Source of the DNA: Paenibacillus sp. FSL K6-1330
Lineage (GTDB): Bacteria; Bacillota; Bacilli; Paenibacillales; Paenibacillaceae
Direction of reading: 5' to 3'
NCBI RefSeq assembly: GCF_037976825.1
Contig: NZ_CP150269.1
Coordinates: forward strand, 1,159,501-1,223,500
DNA length: 64,000 nt
Shown in pieces: positions 9,347-19,372 of this stretch (position 1 is its first letter; the number at the start of each line of letters is the position of its first letter). The position numbers and the translations under genes were made by a program. Below the pieces are notes generated by a model. That model made no database searches, was not told the DNA's origin, and was given only the letters and a program-made list of their open reading frames with translations.

Positions 9347-10660
9347 ATGCGTCAACATCGTACGACAGCAGCCGTATTATCAGCCATCTGTATGGGTCTG
9401 GGTCAGCTTTACAACCGACAATGGATCAAAGGCGTTCTTTTACTTATCGTAGGTATATTCAGTCTGTATTACTTCATCAACAACCTGGGTGATGCCATCT
9501 GGGGAATGACAACTTTGGGGGAACAGGGAAGCCATTTAGAGAAAGTCAACGGTTTAACCCAAATGGTAGCAGGTGACCATTCCATCAATCTCCTGATTGA
9601 AGGACTTATCACCATGATTATGTTTGCGATTTTTCTTATCGGATATTATGCCAATATCAAAAACGCATATAACGCTGGAAAACTAAGGGAACAGGGTGTA
9701 AAACCCAACAATTTCAGACAGACCCTTTATTATATTTTTGAATGGAAATTCGCGCAATCATTCCTGACACTGCCGGCGATTGGTATTTTGTTTTTTACGG
9801 TCATGCCGATTATCTTCATGGTCATGCTGGCGTTTACCAACTATTCCGCTCCAAACAATCTGCCGCCGGCGAATCTGGTTGACTGGGTTGGTTTCAAAAC
9901 CTTTACCAATCTCGTTGCATTGAAATCCTGGAGCCACACCTTCTTCGGCGTCCTGACCTGGACGATCATCTGGGCGGTGCTGGCAACAGTAACGACGTAT
10001 TTTGGCGGTGTGCTTGTTGCACTGCTTATTCAACAAAAGGGAATTCGTTTCAAAGGCGTATGGCGTGTCATTTTGATCATTCCATATGCGATTCCGCAGC
10101 TGATTTCTTTGCTAGTGATGCGTAATATGTTTAACGGGCAATTCGGACCGATCAACCAGTATTTAAGATATTTCGGTTTGGAAGGCCTGCCATGGCTGAC
10201 CGATCCGGTCTGGGCCAAAGTGACCGTTATTATCGTCAATATGTGGGTAGGTATCCCGGTATCCATGCTTCTTGTCATGAGTGTCCTGACTACGATTCCG
10301 AAGGATCTCTATGAAGCGGCCGATGTGGATGGGGCGACCGGATTCCAGAAATTCAAGATCATCACCCTGCCGATGATTATGTTCTCGACGGCACCGGTAC
10401 TGATTACGCAATTTGCCGGTAATATCAATAACTTTAACTTGATTTTCCTCCTGACGAACGGTAACCCGGTTGTGGGTGACTATCAATACGCGGGCGCGAC
10501 GGACCTGCTGGTAACCTGGCTCTATAAACTGACGCTGGATCAGCAGCGCTACAGCATGGCATCGGCCATCGGTATTATCATCTTCATGATTATTGCGACC
10601 TTCTCGATTTACAATTATCGCAGAACCAGATCCTTTAAAGAGGAGGATATGATCCAATAA
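9347..10660 (+). CDS. mdxF: Maltodextrin ABC transporter permease MdxF (MalF type)
   Basis: 437 residues from ATG 9347, preceded by GGAGGGAG; a GTG at 9308 would add 13 residues lacking family resemblance. The N-terminus carries a short helical region (AICMGLGQLYNRQWIKG) seen in MdxF-type permeases, then the MalF membrane core and the ATPase-docking EAA loop (YEAADVDGATGFQKFKIITLPM). The stop overlaps the mdxG start (TAATG). Confidence 0.9.
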   Translation: MRQHRTTAAVLSAICMGLGQLYNRQWIKGVLLLIVGIFSLYYFINNLGDAIWGMTTLGEQGSHLEKVNGLTQMVAGDHSINLLIEGLITMIMFAIFLIGYYANIKNAYNAGKLREQGVKPNNFRQTLYYIFEWKFAQSFLTLPAIGILFFTVMPIIFMVMLAFTNYSAPNNLPPANLVDWVGFKTFTNLVALKSWSHTFFGVLTWTIIWAVLATVTTYFGGVLVALLIQQKGIRFKGVWRVILIIPYAIPQLISLLVMRNMFNGQFGPINQYLRYFGLEGLPWLTDPVWAKVTVIIVNMWVGIPVSMLLVMSVLTTIPKDLYEAADVDGATGFQKFKIITLPMIMFSTAPVLITQFAGNINNFNLIFLLTNGNPVVGDYQYAGATDLLVTWLYKLTLDQQRYSMASAIGIIIFMIIATFSIYNYRRTRSFKEEDMIQ

Positions 10661-11502
10661 TGGGAATTAAAATGAGAAATGCGATTCGTCTGACGGCAAG
10701 TTATATTACGCTTGTCATCATCGCGATCGGTTGTATTTACCCGGCGCTCTGGATTATTCTGGCCTCTTTCCGTCCCGGAAAGTCGTTGTACAGCAAATCC
10801 TTGATTCCAGAATCTTTTACGCTCAGTCATTATAAAGAATTGTTTACGTCCCAAAGCTTTCTGTTTGGCACGTGGTACATGAATACATTGAAAATTGCGA
10901 TATTCTCCATGATTATCGGGACCATTCTTGTTCTGCTTACAAGTTATGCGGTATCCCGGTTCCGGTTTAAAGGCCGGCAGAATGCGCTATCGGTCATTCT
11001 CGTGCTGGGGATGTTCCCAGGCTTCATGAGTATGATCGCCTTGTATATCCTGCTGAACTCCCTGGATCTGCTGAATACGCATGCGGCAATGATTATCGTG
11101 TATGCGGCAGGGGCGCCGCTAGGCGGAACTCTGATCATGAAGGGCTTTCTGGATACGATACCGCGAAGTTTGGATGAAGCGGCGAAGATCGACGGAGCCA
11201 CCAATTTCCAGATTTTCCGCAAAATCATTCTGCCGTTGTCGAAGCCGATGATCACGTATATGGGCTTGACCCTGTTCGTTGGTCCGTGGGTAGACTTTAT
11301 CTTTGCCAGACTCGTGCTCCGGACAAAAGAAAACTGGACGCTCGCCGTCGGTCTATGGGATCTCGTCAACTCGACTCAAGACAGTAACTTTACGCTGTTC
11401 GCAGCGGCATCGGTGCTGATCGCACTGCCGATCACCCTGCTGTTTGTGTTCCTGCAGCGTTTGCTGGTCGATGGCATGACGGCTGGTGCAAGCAAAGGGT
11501 AA
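10660..11502 (+). CDS. mdxG: Maltodextrin ABC transporter permease MdxG (MalG type)
   Basis: 280 residues with six membrane helices and the EAA motif DEAAKIDGATNFQIFRKIILPLSKP. AGGAGGAT inside the end of mdxF serves as ribosome site. It pairs with MdxF as the import channel. A terminator follows about 60 bases later, so the operon has three genes. Confidence 0.9.
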   Translation: MGIKMRNAIRLTASYITLVIIAIGCIYPALWIILASFRPGKSLYSKSLIPESFTLSHYKELFTSQSFLFGTWYMNTLKIAIFSMIIGTILVLLTSYAVSRFRFKGRQNALSVILVLGMFPGFMSMIALYILLNSLDLLNTHAAMIIVYAAGAPLGGTLIMKGFLDTIPRSLDEAAKIDGATNFQIFRKIILPLSKPMITYMGLTLFVGPWVDFIFARLVLRTKENWTLAVGLWDLVNSTQDSNFTLFAAASVLIALPITLLFVFLQRLLVDGMTAGASKG

Positions 11503-11563
11503 TGAACGGATAGCTAATCGTATGGATTCATCATAAGACAGATAGATAGAGAGAACAGCGAAG

Positions 11564-11597
11564 AGACACAGCCAGTAACCGCTAGCTGTGTCTTTTT
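11564..11597 (+). terminator. Terminator of mdxEFG
   Basis: AGACACAGC/GCTGTGTCT stem with a 12-base loop and TTTTT tail. Confidence 0.85.
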
Positions 11598-11632
11598 GCA
11601 TTCAAACATGCGATGCAGGGGGACATATACAT

Positions 11633-13669
11633 ATGAACATGATGAGACGTTTTCAATTCAAAGCAGTTGGGATGAAGCTGTTTGTTATCTTTTTTACCAC
11701 GATCGTGCTGTTATCTTCGGCGTTGGGGTTATTATCGTATTTCATCTCCAAGGACACGGTAATGGATCAGGTGTCAGAAGCGACTTCGGGGCAGATGATG
11801 CAGGCGACGGACAAGCTGGATTTTCTGCTGGCCCAATATGAAGCCGCTTCCCGGCAATGGGCGCTGGATACGGTGCTTCGCGAGGACCTCGTTACGGTGA
11901 GTAGTGCGGGTATCGGCATTCGGGACAAAACGCAGGCTGAGAACCGAATCCGAGAGAAATTGAATGGGACGGCTTCTTCGGATAAACGTCTGCAGGGCAT
12001 GCGTCTGGTTGCGCCCAATCTTCAAGCTCAAAGCTCTTATAACTCAACAGGCTTATCGGGAATGTCATCCGCGGATGGCGTGAAGGCGAAGATGGACCGG
12101 ATTATACAGGCCGATGGTGAACCGGTATGGTTCCCCACTGAGGTTCAAGGTTTTATGGAGAACGAGAAAACCGCCACCATGTCGATGGGGAGATTGCTGA
12201 AAAACCTGAAGAATCCGAATGCGCAGTATATCCTGCTGATCGATATCAAGAACGAGGCGGTCGGAGAGGTGCTGACCAATCTAAAAATAGGGAACAATGG
12301 CCGGATGCGAATTGTTGCCGAGGATAACCGGATCGTACACGACATGGACACGGCCCAGCTGATGCAGCCGTCCACCATTACGGTCCCTCAAGATGCCGAG
12401 GAAGCAGGGATTTATTACACCGCCGATGAGCAGATGGTAGTGTATACGCCACTGAAGACGGCTCCTTGGCATATGGTTGGATTTGCTCCCGTTAGCGATT
12501 TCGTGCAAGCCACAGACAAACTATTGTTTGTAACGCTTGCGGTCATTGTGGCCGCGGTGCTGGTCGCTATATTAATAGGCTATTATATGATGCGTTCCAT
12601 TGGCCGCCCGCTGAATCAGATGTGCCGTCTGATGGAAGAGGGAGAGCAGGGGAACCTGAGGGTTCGGACCGAGTTCCAGCGTACGGATGAAATTGGTCGT
12701 CTCGGACACAGCTTCAACCGGATGATGGGGCAAATCTCGGCTTTGGTCGATCAGACGAATGCTTCCGCAAAGGAAGTGCTGGCAACGGCGGAGGAATTGG
12801 CAGAAGCATCGAAGAGAACCTCGCTGACGGCTGGTGAGATTGCATCGGCTATGGAGCAGATTGCACAGGGAAGCGCAAGCTTGGCGATGGAAGCCGAACG
12901 GGAGAATCAGCTGGCTGAGAACATTGGCGTCCAGATGAGCAAGGTTTCGGATTCGAATCAAGTGATGGAGGCAGCGGCTGATCGGGTGCTTGTGGTGACG
13001 GGAGAGGGCGCGCGGCATATGGACAATCTGGTGGAGAAATCCACGCGGATTAATCAGGTAAACCGGGCCATCGTCCAGAATGCGGAGAAGCTGAAGGAGA
13101 ATACCTCGTCGATCCACAAAATATTGGAGCTGATGTCGGAGATCACGCATCAAACCAACGTGCTGTCCATTAACGCGACGATTGAAGCGGCCCGTGCGGG
13201 GGTAGCAGGCAGCGGCTTCATGGTCGTAGCCAATGAAGTGCGGAGCTTGGCGGATCGTTCCAAAGAATCGATCCAGACCGTAGGCGCGATGATCAAGGAT
13301 ATCCGCTCTGAAGTGCAAGGTTCCGTGGATGCCTTGACGTCGGCATCGCCGCTCTTTGACGAGCAGCTGCATTCGGTGCAGGAAGCCCAGGGCGTATTTG
13401 ATCATGTTCGCCACGAGATGGATGCTCTTCTGGCCGAGATCCGTGAATCGACCCGTTCGGTCGAGGTACTGATCGGTTCCCAGTTTACCCTGACCGACTC
13501 GATCTCGGAGGCGAGCTCGATCGTGCAAGAGACCAGCGCCGCCACGGAGGAGGTCGCTTCGATGTCATCCGAGCAGTTCAAGGTGAGCGAGAAGCTGGTT
13601 GCCCTGTCTTCACGCTTGGAGGAGCTGTCGGAGGGTTTGCGCAAGTCATTGGTGATGTTTAGGACGTAA
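11633..13669 (+). CDS. Methyl-accepting chemotaxis protein
   Basis: 678 residues from ATG 11633 (AGGGGG upstream; a GTG at 11588 lies inside the mdx terminator). Layout: membrane helix about residues 12-33, extracellular Cache-like sensor about 35-285, second helix about 290-315, HAMP domain, then the cytoplasmic four-helix bundle with the highly conserved tip (THQTNVLSINATIEAARAG, FMVVANEVRSLADRS). It signals to CheA/CheW. Placement directly behind the maltodextrin importer and next to the CGTase suggests, but does not prove, that it senses alpha-glucan products or the loaded MdxE. Confidence 0.9.
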   Translation: MNMMRRFQFKAVGMKLFVIFFTTIVLLSSALGLLSYFISKDTVMDQVSEATSGQMMQATDKLDFLLAQYEAASRQWALDTVLREDLVTVSSAGIGIRDKTQAENRIREKLNGTASSDKRLQGMRLVAPNLQAQSSYNSTGLSGMSSADGVKAKMDRIIQADGEPVWFPTEVQGFMENEKTATMSMGRLLKNLKNPNAQYILLIDIKNEAVGEVLTNLKIGNNGRMRIVAEDNRIVHDMDTAQLMQPSTITVPQDAEEAGIYYTADEQMVVYTPLKTAPWHMVGFAPVSDFVQATDKLLFVTLAVIVAAVLVAILIGYYMMRSIGRPLNQMCRLMEEGEQGNLRVRTEFQRTDEIGRLGHSFNRMMGQISALVDQTNASAKEVLATAEELAEASKRTSLTAGEIASAMEQIAQGSASLAMEAERENQLAENIGVQMSKVSDSNQVMEAAADRVLVVTGEGARHMDNLVEKSTRINQVNRAIVQNAEKLKENTSSIHKILELMSEITHQTNVLSINATIEAARAGVAGSGFMVVANEVRSLADRSKESIQTVGAMIKDIRSEVQGSVDALTSASPLFDEQLHSVQEAQGVFDHVRHEMDALLAEIRESTRSVEVLIGSQFTLTDSISEASSIVQETSAATEEVASMSSEQFKVSEKLVALSSRLEELSEGLRKSLVMFRT

Positions 13670-13746
13670 ATGGTTACTATTACTACACGAAGATGTGATG
13701 GCTATGCAGCACTCCGCATGCGGATCATGCTTCCAATCCCTGTTAC

Positions 13747-13790
13747 CCCCGGATTTCTATTGGAATGATATTTATGGTTGAAATCCGGGG
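13747..13790. terminator. Long hairpin after the chemoreceptor gene
   Basis: CCCCGGATTT/AAATCCGGGG, ten perfect pairs around a 24-base loop. The 3' side (ATAAAGGGG) lacks a T-run, so termination is uncertain. Confidence 0.5.
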
Positions 13791-13923
13791 ATAAAGGGGA
13801 GCACTTCGTTTCTCCACCATGATTCCGCCTGCTCCGTTGAAGCTTGTGGTGAATCGATTCGTCCTCTTTCGCTACTGCGTGCTATGCACACAACCACTTA
13901 CGCTAAGGTGTGGGGATGGAAAA

Positions 13924-13957
13924 GAGCCGATGAAGGGGAACATCTTCATCGGCTTTT
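13924..13957 (+). terminator. Rho-independent terminator
   Basis: AGCCGATGAAG/CTTCATCGGCT stem followed by TTTTTG. It lies 255 bases after the chemoreceptor stop with no clear gene between. Confidence 0.75.
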
Positions 13958-14146
13958 TGTTGAGGGAGTGCTGCTCGGGAGTGCTGGGATTGAGCGCCAG
14001 ACCGTTGAACTACCTCGTACGCTTGTTGAGTTACTACCTGCTGAGCACGCTCTCCCTTTGGGAATCGCTTCATGTAGCACGGGGAACGTTGGGGTACTTC
14101 GTGCGTAACGGGCTATTGCCTGCTAGATTATGAACTGCATGAATAA

Positions 14147-14181
14147 AACCAGCTCTGGGAATCGTCCCGGAGCTGGTTTTG
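14147..14181 (+). terminator. Rho-independent terminator
   Basis: AACCAGCTCTGGGA pairs with TCCCGGAGCTGGTT and is followed by TTGTTT. Together with 13924-13957 it isolates the chemoreceptor from the convergent CGTase gene. The stretch 13670-14334 holds only these hairpins and the repeat below. Confidence 0.75.
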
Positions 14182-14220
14182 TTTAGGGGCCACTCCTTCG
14201 CATAAAATAGGGGCGTTTCT

Positions 14221-14408
14221 GCTGGCCGGAGCGGTGAAGGAATGATACGTTCCTGCGGGCTTACGGCTGCCAGTTCACATTAATGGTGGCCGTGCCTCGC
14301 TGGAGCGATGAAGGAATAGTACGTTCTTACGGGCTTACGGCTGCCAGTTCACGTTGATGGTGGCTGTGCCGCTTGCTGGAGCGGTGAAGGTATGGTTCGA
14401 TCCGCCCT
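14221..14408 (-). repeat. 74-bp tandem duplication of the CGTase gene 3' end
   Basis: The stop-proximal sequence of the CGTase gene (TTACGGCTGCCAGTTCAC at 14335) recurs at 14261, exactly 74 bases away, with the flanking GCTGGAGCGRTGAAGG part also repeated. Read on the minus strand, the extra copy still encodes [11 protein letters not shown] and a stop, but a one-base change breaks the frame before it. It is a decaying duplication lying behind the real stop. Confidence 0.8.
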
Positions 14409-16476
14409 CCCATGTTACCGTCGAGCCTTGTTTTTTCAGGAATTTGAATTCGATGGTTTTACCGGCCGGCACGCTGACGTCGTAGTACCAGGTTGGGTAT
14501 TGGTAGATGACTTGGTTGTACAACGGCCCGACAGCTTTGGCAGGGTCCCAATTGCCAAGCTCGCTTACGCTGCCTGCCAGGTACACGTTTTGTCCAAGTG
14601 CGGTGGTGGCATTGTTTACCACAAACCGGACGCTGACTTGATCCCCGGTCAGCACTTCGAAGTTGTCGTGCACATTGCTTGAAGTGCCAGCGCTATTGGC
14701 GACTTTGATGTTATATACGCCACCGGCAACCGTAGGGATTTTCACTTTGATCTGCGTGTCCTCCCATGCTGTAACGTTAGCACCCGTTACGGCCGTTGAG
14801 CCGAAGTATACCGTGCCTTTGGTTGCGCCGAAGCCGCGGCCGTCAATGGTGATGGTTGCGCCCGGTTTGGCCATCATCGGGCCTACGTGCCCGATCGTTG
14901 GCGAAGTCACGGCCGTGGTATATTGCCATACGGCCGTACCGCCGGCAGCCAGCGTAAAGTTGGAAGCTGCTCCGCCTGTGCCAACGGTCAAGCTGTTGCC
15001 GTTTAGAAGTCCGCCCAGCACGTCGGTATAGCTGCCGGCAGGCAATGAAGTCGCCAATCCCGTAATGGAAACCGGTGTGTTCACGTTGCGGTTGACAGCG
15101 ATAAGCGCCACGTTGTTGCCGAATTTACGTTCATAGATCAGGACATCATTGTTGATCCAGCGCTCCTGCGTCGTTCCATAGGCGATGGCCGGATTGGACT
15201 TGCGCAATGGGGCCAGCTTTTTAATTACTTGGTAAGCTGTAGTCGTCGTAGAGAAAGAAGGAATCCGTGCCCGGTTGTCTGGGTCGTTGCCACCGGACAT
15301 GTATTGTTCGGTTCCGTAATAGATCGCTGGCACCCCGCGCGAGGTGAGCGTGAAGGCCAAAGCCTGTTCCAGCTTGCGGCGGTTGTCGCTGCTGTTGTGG
15401 AACCGCTCCATATCATGGTTATCGATGAACGTGACCTGATCCTCCACTTGGGCATAATCGGTGGCCGAGCCCTCCAGTATGGACTTCAGACCGTACATAT
15501 TGTCGGTGTTGTCCCTGAACACTTGGCGTACCTTTTGTGCGAAACGGAAGTCCAGCAGGCTCATGCCGGATTCGTTGGCGAACTTATGATTCTCGGCACT
15601 CACTTCGTTCACGCCGAGGAACCATTCGCCGAAGGTGAAGACAGGCTTGTAGTTGTTGACGGTAGCCATGAAACTCTTCTGCCAGCCAAACGGCATATGT
15701 TTCACCGCGTCCATTCGAATGCCGTCAATGCCCAGATCGAGCCACATTTTGATGGCATCTTTCAGGTAGGTATCCACGGTGCTGTTGTTGTGGTTCAGGT
15801 CGGCAAGGTCATACAGGTTTTTGTAAATTCCGTTCTCTGTCGTTGAGAAATCGGTGCCCCCGTTATGATGGAATAAATTCTGCGTATCGTTTGTGTATCC
15901 GCCGAGCAGGGTGCCGTTGTTGTACAGCTTGCCGTTCTCCGCGAACGACGGCTGGTCCGAGGAAGCGGGAGAGGTGTGGTTCGGTGCGAAGTCGATGATG
16001 ACTTTAATATTCTTGGCATGAGCGGCAGCGATGAGATTCTGGAAATCGGCGATCGTGCCGTAAGCCGGATTCGTTTTCTTGAAGTCTCTGGCCCAATAGC
16101 CATGATAAGCGGTGTTGTTCACGCCGGAATAGTTGATGACGCTGTAGATGTTCTCGACAGGCTGGGAGATCCAGATGGCGGTAACGCCCATGCCGGTCAG
16201 GTAGCCGTCATTGATTTTGTTAATGATCCCTTGCCAGTCACCGCCGCAGTACAGCCTCAGATTGGTACAGGTACCGTCAAAGGCAGGTCCGGTCGGGTTG
16301 TTGGCAGCATTGCCGTCGGAGAAACGGTCCGTAAAGATTTGATAAATGACATCCGTGCTGAAATTTTGCTTGTTGGATACCGAGGTATCCGGGGCTGCAT
16401 GGGCTGGGCCAAGCAAGCTCAGGACCAGGGACAAGCTAAGGGCAAGAGCAGTTGTCAGTTTGTAAAACTTTTTCAT
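14335..16476 (-). CDS. cgt: Cyclomaltodextrin glucanotransferase (CGTase, EC 2.4.1.19)
   Basis: 713 residues, the typical precursor length. A 27-residue Sec signal peptide (cleavage AHA/APDTS) is followed by the A/B barrel, C domain, D (IPT/TIG) domain from about residue 525 and the E starch-binding domain (CBM20) from about 610. Catalytic residues are visible: Asp256 in GIRMDAVKH, Glu284 in FTFGEWF, Asp355 in IDNHD (229/257/328 in mature numbering). The secreted enzyme converts starch to cyclodextrins, which suits the divergent maltodextrin importer. SD GGAGGAA precedes the ATG. Sequence closely resembles the B. circulans/Paenibacillus enzymes from memory. Confidence 0.96.
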   Translation of the reverse strand: MKKFYKLTTALALSLSLVLSLLGPAHAAPDTSVSNKQNFSTDVIYQIFTDRFSDGNAANNPTGPAFDGTCTNLRLYCGGDWQGIINKINDGYLTGMGVTAIWISQPVENIYSVINYSGVNNTAYHGYWARDFKKTNPAYGTIADFQNLIAAAHAKNIKVIIDFAPNHTSPASSDQPSFAENGKLYNNGTLLGGYTNDTQNLFHHNGGTDFSTTENGIYKNLYDLADLNHNNSTVDTYLKDAIKMWLDLGIDGIRMDAVKHMPFGWQKSFMATVNNYKPVFTFGEWFLGVNEVSAENHKFANESGMSLLDFRFAQKVRQVFRDNTDNMYGLKSILEGSATDYAQVEDQVTFIDNHDMERFHNSSDNRRKLEQALAFTLTSRGVPAIYYGTEQYMSGGNDPDNRARIPSFSTTTTAYQVIKKLAPLRKSNPAIAYGTTQERWINNDVLIYERKFGNNVALIAVNRNVNTPVSITGLATSLPAGSYTDVLGGLLNGNSLTVGTGGAASNFTLAAGGTAVWQYTTAVTSPTIGHVGPMMAKPGATITIDGRGFGATKGTVYFGSTAVTGANVTAWEDTQIKVKIPTVAGGVYNIKVANSAGTSSNVHDNFEVLTGDQVSVRFVVNNATTALGQNVYLAGSVSELGNWDPAKAVGPLYNQVIYQYPTWYYDVSVPAGKTIEFKFLKKQGSTVTWEGGSNHTFTAPASGTATINVNWQP

Positions 16477-16570
16477 CGTAATTCCTCCTATGTAGTTGAT
16501 AAAGAGAAGGCTGGTTTTACTAGCTTATCGGCTGCTTGAGCATCACCTCCCATACAAAATCGGGCAACAA

Positions 16571-16605
16571 AAAACCCCGGAATCTCCTGTAGAGAAACCG
16601 GGGTT
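16571..16605 (-). terminator. Terminator-like hairpin in the CGTase leader
   Basis: On the minus strand AACCCCGG and CCGGGGTT form a stem followed by TTTTTTGTT. It lies between the promoter and the start codon of cgt, about 95 bases upstream of the ATG, so it could attenuate transcription. Confidence 0.65.
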
Positions 16606-16674
16606 GTTCCATACCGGGTGTGCGGTTACGGAATGCATGGCCCTTAAATTATGCGAGTGTTTGATTTCAACAAT

Positions 16675-16704
16675 ATTGTAAATGAAAGCGAATTCAAGTG
16701 TCAA
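16675..16704 (-). promoter_or_regulatory. CGTase promoter with a cre site in the spacer
   Basis: Minus strand: TTGACA (16704-16699), 18-base spacer, TACAAT (16680-16675). The spacer contains TGAAAGCGAATTCA (plus strand 16683-16696), a near-consensus CcpA site, predicting glucose repression. Confidence 0.72.
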
Positions 16705-16777
16705 TACGTAATATCCAAATAAAAGGAAAATTCATGTCGGGTATGTTGAAATTAAATTTTATAATTATTAAATATTA

Positions 16778-16826
16778 TTGAAACAAAATTTTATGGGTCA
16801 TATAATAGGTTTAGGAAACGTTTACA
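16778..16826 (+). promoter_or_regulatory. Promoter and cre-like site for the serine hydrolase gene
   Basis: TTGAAA (16778-16783), 17 bases, TATAAT (16801-16806). AGGAAACGTTTACA (16813-16826) follows at the expected start of transcription and resembles a cre site, so this gene may share carbon control with cgt. Confidence 0.68.
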
Positions 16827-16912
16827 TTTTTCGAAGAAGCTGTTGATGCGGATGGCATGTTTGTTTTTCAGTTGATCCGACACAAGGACTTGATGTAAAG
16901 GAGGGAATAACA

Positions 16913-18058
16913 ATGGAGCATCATGCGGAGGCTGGTGCAGAGCAGCTTGGATTGGGAATCAAGGGAGTGAAGTCGGCTTGCGCCGCCATTGAACGCGAGA
17001 TTGCCGCAGGTACGACACCGGGAGCCGTACTGGGTGTTATGCATGAAGGCAAGCAGTGGTCCTATAGTGCCGGTTATGCCAACCCCAAGCCGAAGCAGGG
17101 CCAGCCTGTGCCGGCCAGCAAGGATACGTTATACGATTGTGCGTCCTTAACGAAGGTGGTGGTTACGCTCCCGTTGATTCTGCAATTGATTGATGAGGGA
17201 GTCTTGACCCTAAGCACAAAAGTGAGTGACATTCTGCCTTCATTCGGAACGGCAGGAAAAGAAGAGATTACGGTAGGCCAGCTGCTGACGCATACTTCCG
17301 GGCTCCAGGCGGATATGAACCTGCACTCGCAGGGCTGGGATAGGGAGCAGATGTGGGATGTCGTTCTTACCGCGCCGCTCGCGACTAAGCCGGATACCGA
17401 AGTGATTTACAGCGATTTGGGATATTTGGCGCTTGGCCGCATTATTGAGAAGTCGCTGGAAATTCCATTAGACCAAGCAGTAAAGGGACGGGTGTTAGAT
17501 CCACTCGGCATGCGTCATGCCACGCTGACTCCTGCGCTGGAACAGCCCGGCCGCTATGCCGCAACGGAGTATGAGAATACCATCCAGGATCATCTGTGCG
17601 GGATCGTACATGACGAGAAGGCGCGGGCCTTGGGTGGTGTATGCGGCCATGCCGGCTTGTTTGCCACCGCAGGAGATCTGCTGCACTATGCCCGAATGTG
17701 GCTGGAACAAGGGGCGATCCCGGCAACGGCGGGTTCAGAGTCGGGGGGCGGCGACTCCCGCATCTTATCTCGGGCTGCGGCCATTGCGGCCACTCGTACC
17801 CATACGGGACATATTGATGGCACCAACCGTGGTCTGGGGTGGGTACTGAAAGGGGATAAGATGGATGCTTCCGGTGATTGGATGGGTCCTGGCTGTTACG
17901 GACATACCGGCTTTACCGGAACCAGCATGTGGATCGATCCCGAGTTGGATCTTGCGGTCGTTCTGCTGACAAACCGCGTATACGGGGGGCGGGGCAGCAG
18001 CGTGGCTCAGCTGCGGGCCCAGGTTCATAACGCTTTGACAGGAGCCGTGGCATGGTAA
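16913..18058 (+). CDS. Serine hydrolase, beta-lactamase/penicillin-binding class C family
   Basis: 381 residues with the three motifs of the family: Ser78-Leu-Thr-Lys81, Tyr-Ser-Asp in VIYSDLGYL, and HTG in YGHTGFTG near the end. No signal peptide is seen, so it is probably cytoplasmic, unlike true beta-lactamases; an esterase or peptidase role is likely. GGAGGG precedes the ATG. The next two genes (GNAT, PIG-L) are in the same direction and may work on related amino-sugar or peptide substrates (inference from position only). Confidence 0.85.
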   Translation: MEHHAEAGAEQLGLGIKGVKSACAAIEREIAAGTTPGAVLGVMHEGKQWSYSAGYANPKPKQGQPVPASKDTLYDCASLTKVVVTLPLILQLIDEGVLTLSTKVSDILPSFGTAGKEEITVGQLLTHTSGLQADMNLHSQGWDREQMWDVVLTAPLATKPDTEVIYSDLGYLALGRIIEKSLEIPLDQAVKGRVLDPLGMRHATLTPALEQPGRYAATEYENTIQDHLCGIVHDEKARALGGVCGHAGLFATAGDLLHYARMWLEQGAIPATAGSESGGGDSRILSRAAAIAATRTHTGHIDGTNRGLGWVLKGDKMDASGDWMGPGCYGHTGFTGTSMWIDPELDLAVVLLTNRVYGGRGSSVAQLRAQVHNALTGAVAW

Positions 18059-18380
18059 GACGAGGCTCCAGCATAGGGCGACAGCCATCCAAGCATGCCC
18101 CCGGACAACGCACCGTGTGCAGGGAGCAGTGCGCACGATGTATAAATAGCGGTTTTCGTTTCGGCAGCAACGCGGGGGCGATATAACGCCGGATGAACTT
18201 AAGGAATGGCCAATTGAGCCGATACATTTAGGGGAGCTCGTACATTGATGTCCCGTATAGCCATATGGAAGTCTTCCTTAATTAAGATCAACCGGTTGCA
18301 TTCCGTTCGCGGCAATTGAAGCGAATCCAAGCGAATCCAAGCGAATCCTATGAATTACGATTATAAGGAGGGAATACGTA
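18059..18380. other. Intergenic stretch with a short triple repeat
   Basis: No gene or clear promoter seen. AAGCGAATCC occurs three times in tandem at about 18320-18349, just before the ribosome site of the following gene. Confidence 0.5.
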
Positions 18381-19337
18381 ATGACGAGTGTAACCTACAG
18401 ACCTTACCGGCCTGGAGACGAAGACGCTATCACTACTCTGTGGAATGCCTGCTTACCGGGAGATCTCATGACTCGGCTTCGCTTTCGGAATTTGGTGCTG
18501 CTCGATCCGAATTTTGATCCGCAAGGACTGCGGATTGCGGAGCAGGAGGGCCGCATGGTTGGCGTCCTGTATGCGGTACGCCGGAGGCTGCCGATGATCG
18601 GAACCGAACTGGAGCTGGATCACGGCTGGATTACCTTCTTCTATACCGATCCATCGGTTCGAAGACAGGGGGTGGCATCGCGGCTGCTGCAGGACGGCGA
18701 AGACTATCTTCGCGATCATGGACGCAGCAAAGTCTTTTTCTCCTCGTATGCCCCGAATTATATCGTTCCGGGAATCGATGGCGAGCGCTATCCAGAGGGC
18801 TTGGCGTGGCTTGCGGCAAGCGGCTTTACCCGCAATTACACGGCGGTTGCGATGGATCGCTCCCTGGTCGATTTTCATATGCCGCCGGAGGTTGTGGAGC
18901 TAAAGCGGCAGCGAGAGCAAGAAGGCTTCACTTTCATGCTGGCTCAGGACAGCGATCTGGTGGAGCTGATCGATTTTGCGACGGACGTGTTTAACCCGGA
19001 TTGGGGCCGGGCGATTCGTGAGGGACTGCTGCAGCGATTAAGTACGGATCAGATCCTGATCGCGCGCGATCAAGGAAAGCTGGTGGGATTCTGCCTGCAT
19101 AACGGATATGAAGGTGTGGCTGAACGCTTTGGTCCGTTTGGCGTGGACCCGTCGATGCAAGGGAAGGGCCTTGGCAAAATTCTGTTATATGATTGCCTCG
19201 CCCTCATGCGGGCGCAGGGGCTCCATGGAGCCTGGTTCCTCTGGACGGGCGAACAAAGCCCGGCAGGGCATTTGTACCGCAAAGCCGGATTTCACGTGAC
19301 GCGCCGGTTCGATATTATGAGCAAAACGCTTCGATAG
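18381..19337 (+). CDS. Tandem-GNAT N-acetyltransferase
   Basis: 318 residues with two acetyl-CoA-binding GNAT cores: FYTDPSVRRQGVASRLL (about residues 93-110) and FGVDPSMQGKGLGKILL (about 252-268), both with the R/Q-x-x-G-x-G/A loop. AAGGAGGG precedes the ATG. The substrate is not known. A PIG-L deacetylase gene follows after 35 bases, probably in one transcript. Confidence 0.85.
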   Translation: MTSVTYRPYRPGDEDAITTLWNACLPGDLMTRLRFRNLVLLDPNFDPQGLRIAEQEGRMVGVLYAVRRRLPMIGTELELDHGWITFFYTDPSVRRQGVASRLLQDGEDYLRDHGRSKVFFSSYAPNYIVPGIDGERYPEGLAWLAASGFTRNYTAVAMDRSLVDFHMPPEVVELKRQREQEGFTFMLAQDSDLVELIDFATDVFNPDWGRAIREGLLQRLSTDQILIARDQGKLVGFCLHNGYEGVAERFGPFGVDPSMQGKGLGKILLYDCLALMRAQGLHGAWFLWTGEQSPAGHLYRKAGFHVTRRFDIMSKTLR

Positions 19338-19372
19338 ATATTACCACTTTTCATACAAAGGGGAGATCCGAT

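Noticed and set aside
12572..13528. 318-codon minus-strand frame opposite the chemoreceptor gene
   Set aside because: Antisense shadow, His/Arg-rich with no motif or start signal.
13819..14133. 104-codon frame after the chemoreceptor gene
   Set aside because: A strong terminator lies within it and no ribosome site precedes it.
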